NCBI GenBank assembly: GCA_034112085.1
Contig: JAWUWD010000129.1
Location: 1-8,421 of the forward strand
DNA from: JAWUWD01 sp034112085
GTDB taxonomy: Bacteria > Bacteroidota > Bacteroidia > Cytophagales > Cyclobacteriaceae
Direction: 5' to 3'
Length of the DNA: 8,421 nt
Under the pieces are notes generated by a model. It worked only from the letters and a program-made list of their open reading frames with translations. It did not search any database and was not told the origin of the DNA. Shown piece after piece: positions 6,008-8,421 of the stretch (the first letter of the stretch is position 1; each line of letters starts with the position of its first letter). The position numbers were made by a program, and so were the translations under genes.

Positions 6008-6349
6008 TTAATCAAGTTCTTCTATCTCCAAAATAGTCCTTACAACTTCCACCTCACCTGTAGTTTCGCCATCATCATCCATTAAGTCATATTCCTCTTC
6101 TTCCCAGGTTATTGAAAATTTCTTTCCAATGTATTCTTCTTCATATAAATCTATGGTCACATCATCACCTAGTTCATCAAAAAGGAGGACTGTTTTTTGA
6201 TCATTGGTAAACTTATACTTGCCTTCATCGGTCACCCCGTTGTACACTGCAATTACTTTCTCATCTTGTTGTTTAGTCACATCATTTGCAGATACCAAAG
6301 TAGATGATGAGATAAAAAGTGCTATAAATACTATATATAATCTTTTCAT
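6008..6349 (-). CDS. Small secreted acidic protein of unknown function
   Basis: I do not recognise a named family. The 113-residue product starts MKRLYIVFIALFISSS and has a typical Sec signal peptide with a likely cleavage after LVSA (residue 21), giving a mature periplasmic or secreted domain of about 92 residues. There is no lipobox cysteine. The mature part holds about 29 Asp/Glu against 8 Lys/Arg, with acidic runs near WEEEEYDLMDDDGE, and its alternating hydrophobic pattern suggests a small beta-rich fold. The reading frame stays open upstream to an ATG at 6416-6418, but that adds 23 residues before a normal signal peptide and begins almost at the -7 box at 6430-6423. The ATG at 6347-6349 is therefore the better start. 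It has its own promoter and terminator and sits between corA and the bestrophin gene. Divalent-cation binding is conceivable from the charge and neighbours but unproven. Confidence 0.75.
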   Translation of the reverse strand: MKRLYIVFIALFISSSTLVSANDVTKQQDEKVIAVYNGVTDEGKYKFTNDQKTVLLFDELGDDVTIDLYEEEYIGKKFSITWEEEEYDLMDDDGETTGEVEVVRTILEIEELD

Positions 6350-6422
6350 TTTCTTAAAATTTAATTCGTTTAAATACGTTTTTTTAAATGTCTGTGATAT
6401 TGATTTTATCGCTTCCATTTTT

Positions 6423-6430
6423 CAAAAATA
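6423..6430 (-). promoter_or_regulatory. Candidate -7 box for the small secreted-protein gene
   Basis: On the minus strand this reads TATTTTTG and matches the Bacteroidota consensus TAnnTTTG. A TTG at 6448-6446 could be the -33 element, but the 15-base gap is shorter than usual. Transcription would begin near 6416, giving a leader of about 65 nt before the ATG at 6349. This supports the shorter protein start. Confidence 0.4.
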
Positions 6431-6522
6431 GATCAATACGTTTTTCAAGTTATAATCTCTTATATATCCATAGGCAGTCAATTTTATTGTTTTACAAGTT
6501 CATTATCGAGATTAAAGTTTAA

Positions 6523-7653
6523 CTACAACCATTTCTTCTTCTTAAAATAAATAAGCATTCCTACGAAAACAATTGCCATTCCTCCTAGTGCTATAAAATA
6601 GCCATTAGGGTATTCTAACTCAGGCATATTTTTAAAGTTCATTCCGTAAATTCCTGCGATAAATGTAAGAGGAATGAAAATTGTGGCTACGGTAGTAAGC
6701 ACTTTCATTGTTTCATTCATCTTTTGGCTAAGAGATGAAAAATAGATGTTGGTAAGACTATCTAGTGATTTGGCGGTTGACTCGATTTCTTCAATCGCAC
6801 TTGAACAATTATTCATCAAGTCTTGAAAGTATCGACTGTTCTCTTCCTTAATAAAAGTTTTTGGCCGATTCAGAATAGCCTTTAGAGAATCCTTAAATGG
6901 ACTCAGTGATTTTTTAATCATTTCAGTAGAACCTTTCATTTGCTCTAAAAGGATCAGTGATTCCTGAGAGGGATTGGTTAATATCACTTTTTCTAAAACG
7001 GAAGTTTCCTTATTGAGAACCTCAATAGTTTGGAAGTAATTATCCAGCACTGCATCCAGTAATTGATGCAGCAGAAAGTCAGTACCTCGTCTACGCACCA
7101 ATCCCAGATTCTCGACAATCTTATTTCTTATATGATCAAAATGATCCGCAGGTTCTTCTTGTAAAGAGATCACATAATTTCCCCCCAAAACAAAGGACAA
7201 CTGTTCAATTATTAATTCCCCTTCTGCATTCTTTAAAATAGATTTGACACTAAAAAATATATAATTATCATATTCTTCAACTTTAGGTCTAAGTGTAGTG
7301 TCCAAAGCTTGTCTTATTGTAATGCGATCTAATGAAATGGCTTTCCCAAGTTTCTCAATCAAGTCAACATTATGCAAACCATGAATATTGAGCCAATGGA
7401 TATGTTTTTTTGAGGCTTTGTTAAAAAAATCAAAGTCTTCAAAGTCACTTTTTATTTCTATTTCATTATTGTTATATCGATACAACTGAGTTTTAACTTC
7501 TTCAATTTTCTGCTTTCCAATAAAGGTAATTTCACCTTTTTCCTTAGCTCTACTTTTTTCTTCTGAATATAGATCCATGGTTTGACTTCCAAGTGTTTTC
7601 AGGCCGGTCATTATTAATTTATCAGGTCTGACTATTTTAAATCGTTTCATCAT
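6523..7653 (-). CDS. corA: CorA-family Mg2+/Co2+ channel
   Basis: CorA is a pentameric inner-membrane channel for Mg2+ and Co2+. The 376-residue product has the long soluble N-terminal domain (to about 315), including the helical stretch TDFLLHQLLDAVLDNYFQTIE at 191-211. Two C-terminal membrane helices follow at about 318-336 and 352-370. The defining pore motif is present as YGMNFKNMPEL, with Gly-Met-Asn at 337-339, and the protein ends in the basic tail KKKKWL. Length is normal for the bacterial family (about 320-370), slightly long at the N-terminus. The start overlaps the end of the upstream corC-like gene by 17 bases, and ATGs at 7653 and 7650 are adjacent, so the exact first Met is uncertain. 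Overlap without a Shine-Dalgarno sequence suggests translational coupling. No clear terminator follows the TAG stop. Confidence 0.95.
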   Translation of the reverse strand: MMKRFKIVRPDKLIMTGLKTLGSQTMDLYSEEKSRAKEKGEITFIGKQKIEEVKTQLYRYNNNEIEIKSDFEDFDFFNKASKKHIHWLNIHGLHNVDLIEKLGKAISLDRITIRQALDTTLRPKVEEYDNYIFFSVKSILKNAEGELIIEQLSFVLGGNYVISLQEEPADHFDHIRNKIVENLGLVRRRGTDFLLHQLLDAVLDNYFQTIEVLNKETSVLEKVILTNPSQESLILLEQMKGSTEMIKKSLSPFKDSLKAILNRPKTFIKEENSRYFQDLMNNCSSAIEEIESTAKSLDSLTNIYFSSLSQKMNETMKVLTTVATIFIPLTFIAGIYGMNFKNMPELEYPNGYFIALGGMAIVFVGMLIYFKKKKWL

Positions 7654-8421
7654 TATTCACATGTATAGTTAAATTGACTTTTGTCGCTCGAATTCCTTCT
7701 ACAGTTACAACCTCTACCTCTACACCAGCACCTAAGTTGTAGGTTGTGCCTTTCTCCAATTTATGGCCAAACTTTTCCACCATCAACCCTGAAAGTGTGT
7801 CAGCATCTTCACTCATTAAATCAATATCGAATTTTTCGTTCAAATCCTCAATTTGAACATCTCCATCAACAAGATATTTACCATCTAGCTCAACAATATC
7901 TGGCTCTTCAGCATCAAATTCATCCTGTAGACTTCCTACCAATTCTTCTAACACATCCTCTAACGTGACTATTCCGAGTAATGTACCATGTTCATCCTGT
8001 ACAAATGCGAGGTGCTGTTTGGCAATTCTAAACTCTTGAAGTAGTCTCCCAATTGGTATGTTTTCTGGAACCAACATTGGCTTACGAGCCCAAGCTTTTA
8101 AATCTAAAGTGTCCTCTATGTCATATCCAATCAAGTCTTTAATGTGAACCACTCCAATTAACTTATCAAGTGAACCCTCACAGAATGGAAATCTAGAATG
8201 TTTGGACTGTTTTGCAAATAATAGGTTATCACCAAATGCTTTGTTTGCATCTAAGTACTCCACTTCACTTCTAGGTCTCATAATGTGTGAAGCAACTTCA
8301 TCGTCAAACTTAAAAACAGCATTGAGCAGTCGATGTTCGTTTTTAGATAGTTCACCTTTGGCATGTGCGATGCTAAGTGAGGCACGAATCTCTTCTTCAC
8401 TTAGAGAGTTCTCATTTTCTT
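7637..8421 (-). CDS. CNNM/CorC (HlyC)-family CBS-domain protein, 5' end beyond the window
   Basis: The frame is open to the right edge, so only the C-terminal 260 residues are seen; the methionine at 8281 is internal. Members have an N-terminal DUF21 membrane domain, a CBS pair and a C-terminal CorC_HlyC domain, and are linked to Mg2+/Co2+ efflux. In the visible part, AHAKGELSKNEHRLLNAVF at 18-36 is the linker typical of the family. CBS1 runs about 48-96 (MRPRSEVEYL to IGVVHIKDL) and CBS2 about 113-165, with FVQDEHGTLLGIVTLEDVLE at 139-158 then ELVGSLQDEFD. The CorC_HlyC domain is at 176-252 (YLVDGDVQIEDLNEKF, DTLSGLMVEKFGHKLEKG). The DUF21 domain should lie in the roughly 160-200 residues outside the window. 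It is the first visible gene of a probable operon with corA. Some family members were called gliding-motility GldE or hemolysins; the visible part does not decide between these names. Confidence 0.9.
   Translation of the reverse strand, partial: ENENSLSEEEIRASLSIAHAKGELSKNEHRLLNAVFKFDDEVASHIMRPRSEVEYLDANKAFGDNLLFAKQSKHSRFPFCEGSLDKLIGVVHIKDLIGYDIEDTLDLKAWARKPMLVPENIPIGRLLQEFRIAKQHLAFVQDEHGTLLGIVTLEDVLEELVGSLQDEFDAEEPDIVELDGKYLVDGDVQIEDLNEKFDIDLMSEDADTLSGLMVEKFGHKLEKGTTYNLGAGVEVEVVTVEGIRATKVNLTIHVNNDETI

Noticed and set aside
7681..7968. 95-codon plus-strand frame opposite the corC-like gene
   Set aside because: It is antisense to the conserved CBS2/CorC_HlyC coding region and its Leu/Gln/His-rich composition is typical of a complement-strand artefact.
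8279..8281. ATG as the start of the corC-like gene
   Set aside because: The frame stays open and family-like for 46 more codons to the window edge, and the family needs an N-terminal membrane domain, so this Met is internal.

Overview
The window looks like chromosomal DNA from a Bacteroidota bacterium, probably a marine Cytophagales-type lineage. This is inferred from AT-rich intergenic DNA, the lack of recognisable Shine-Dalgarno sequences before the starts, TAnnTTTG-like -7 promoter boxes, and the protein families present. No rRNA, tRNA, CRISPR array, phage gene or complete insertion sequence is visible.

Layout. Positions 1-904 hold no convincing gene. They contain a cluster of short palindromic repeats, several strong hairpins and an oddly GC-rich stretch, ending in a perfect 12+12 bp palindrome just before the first gene. 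Positions 905-3191 are a tight three-gene plus-strand operon: a retropepsin-like 'ATP-dependent zinc protease' family protein, a RimK-type S6:glutamate ligase and an AstE/AspA-type zinc deacylase. From 3212 to the right edge every gene is on the minus strand. In transcription order from the right these are a CNNM/CorC-type CBS protein (5' end outside the window), a CorA Mg2+/Co2+ channel, a small secreted acidic protein of unknown function with its own terminator, a bestrophin-family anion channel and an MgtE Mg2+ channel.

How the genes fit together. The plus-strand operon reads as a ribosome (S6) glutamylation module: RimK adds glutamate, and the two hydrolases could trim or remove the modification. 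The minus-strand genes form an ion-homeostasis neighbourhood with three unrelated Mg2+-transport families plus an anion channel. CorC and CorA overlap and are probably co-translated. The two blocks converge with only 20 bp between stop codons.

I see no clearly new defence or mobile system. The least explained parts are the repeat cluster at 110-623, the palindrome at 863-888, and the deacylase and protease partnered with RimK.
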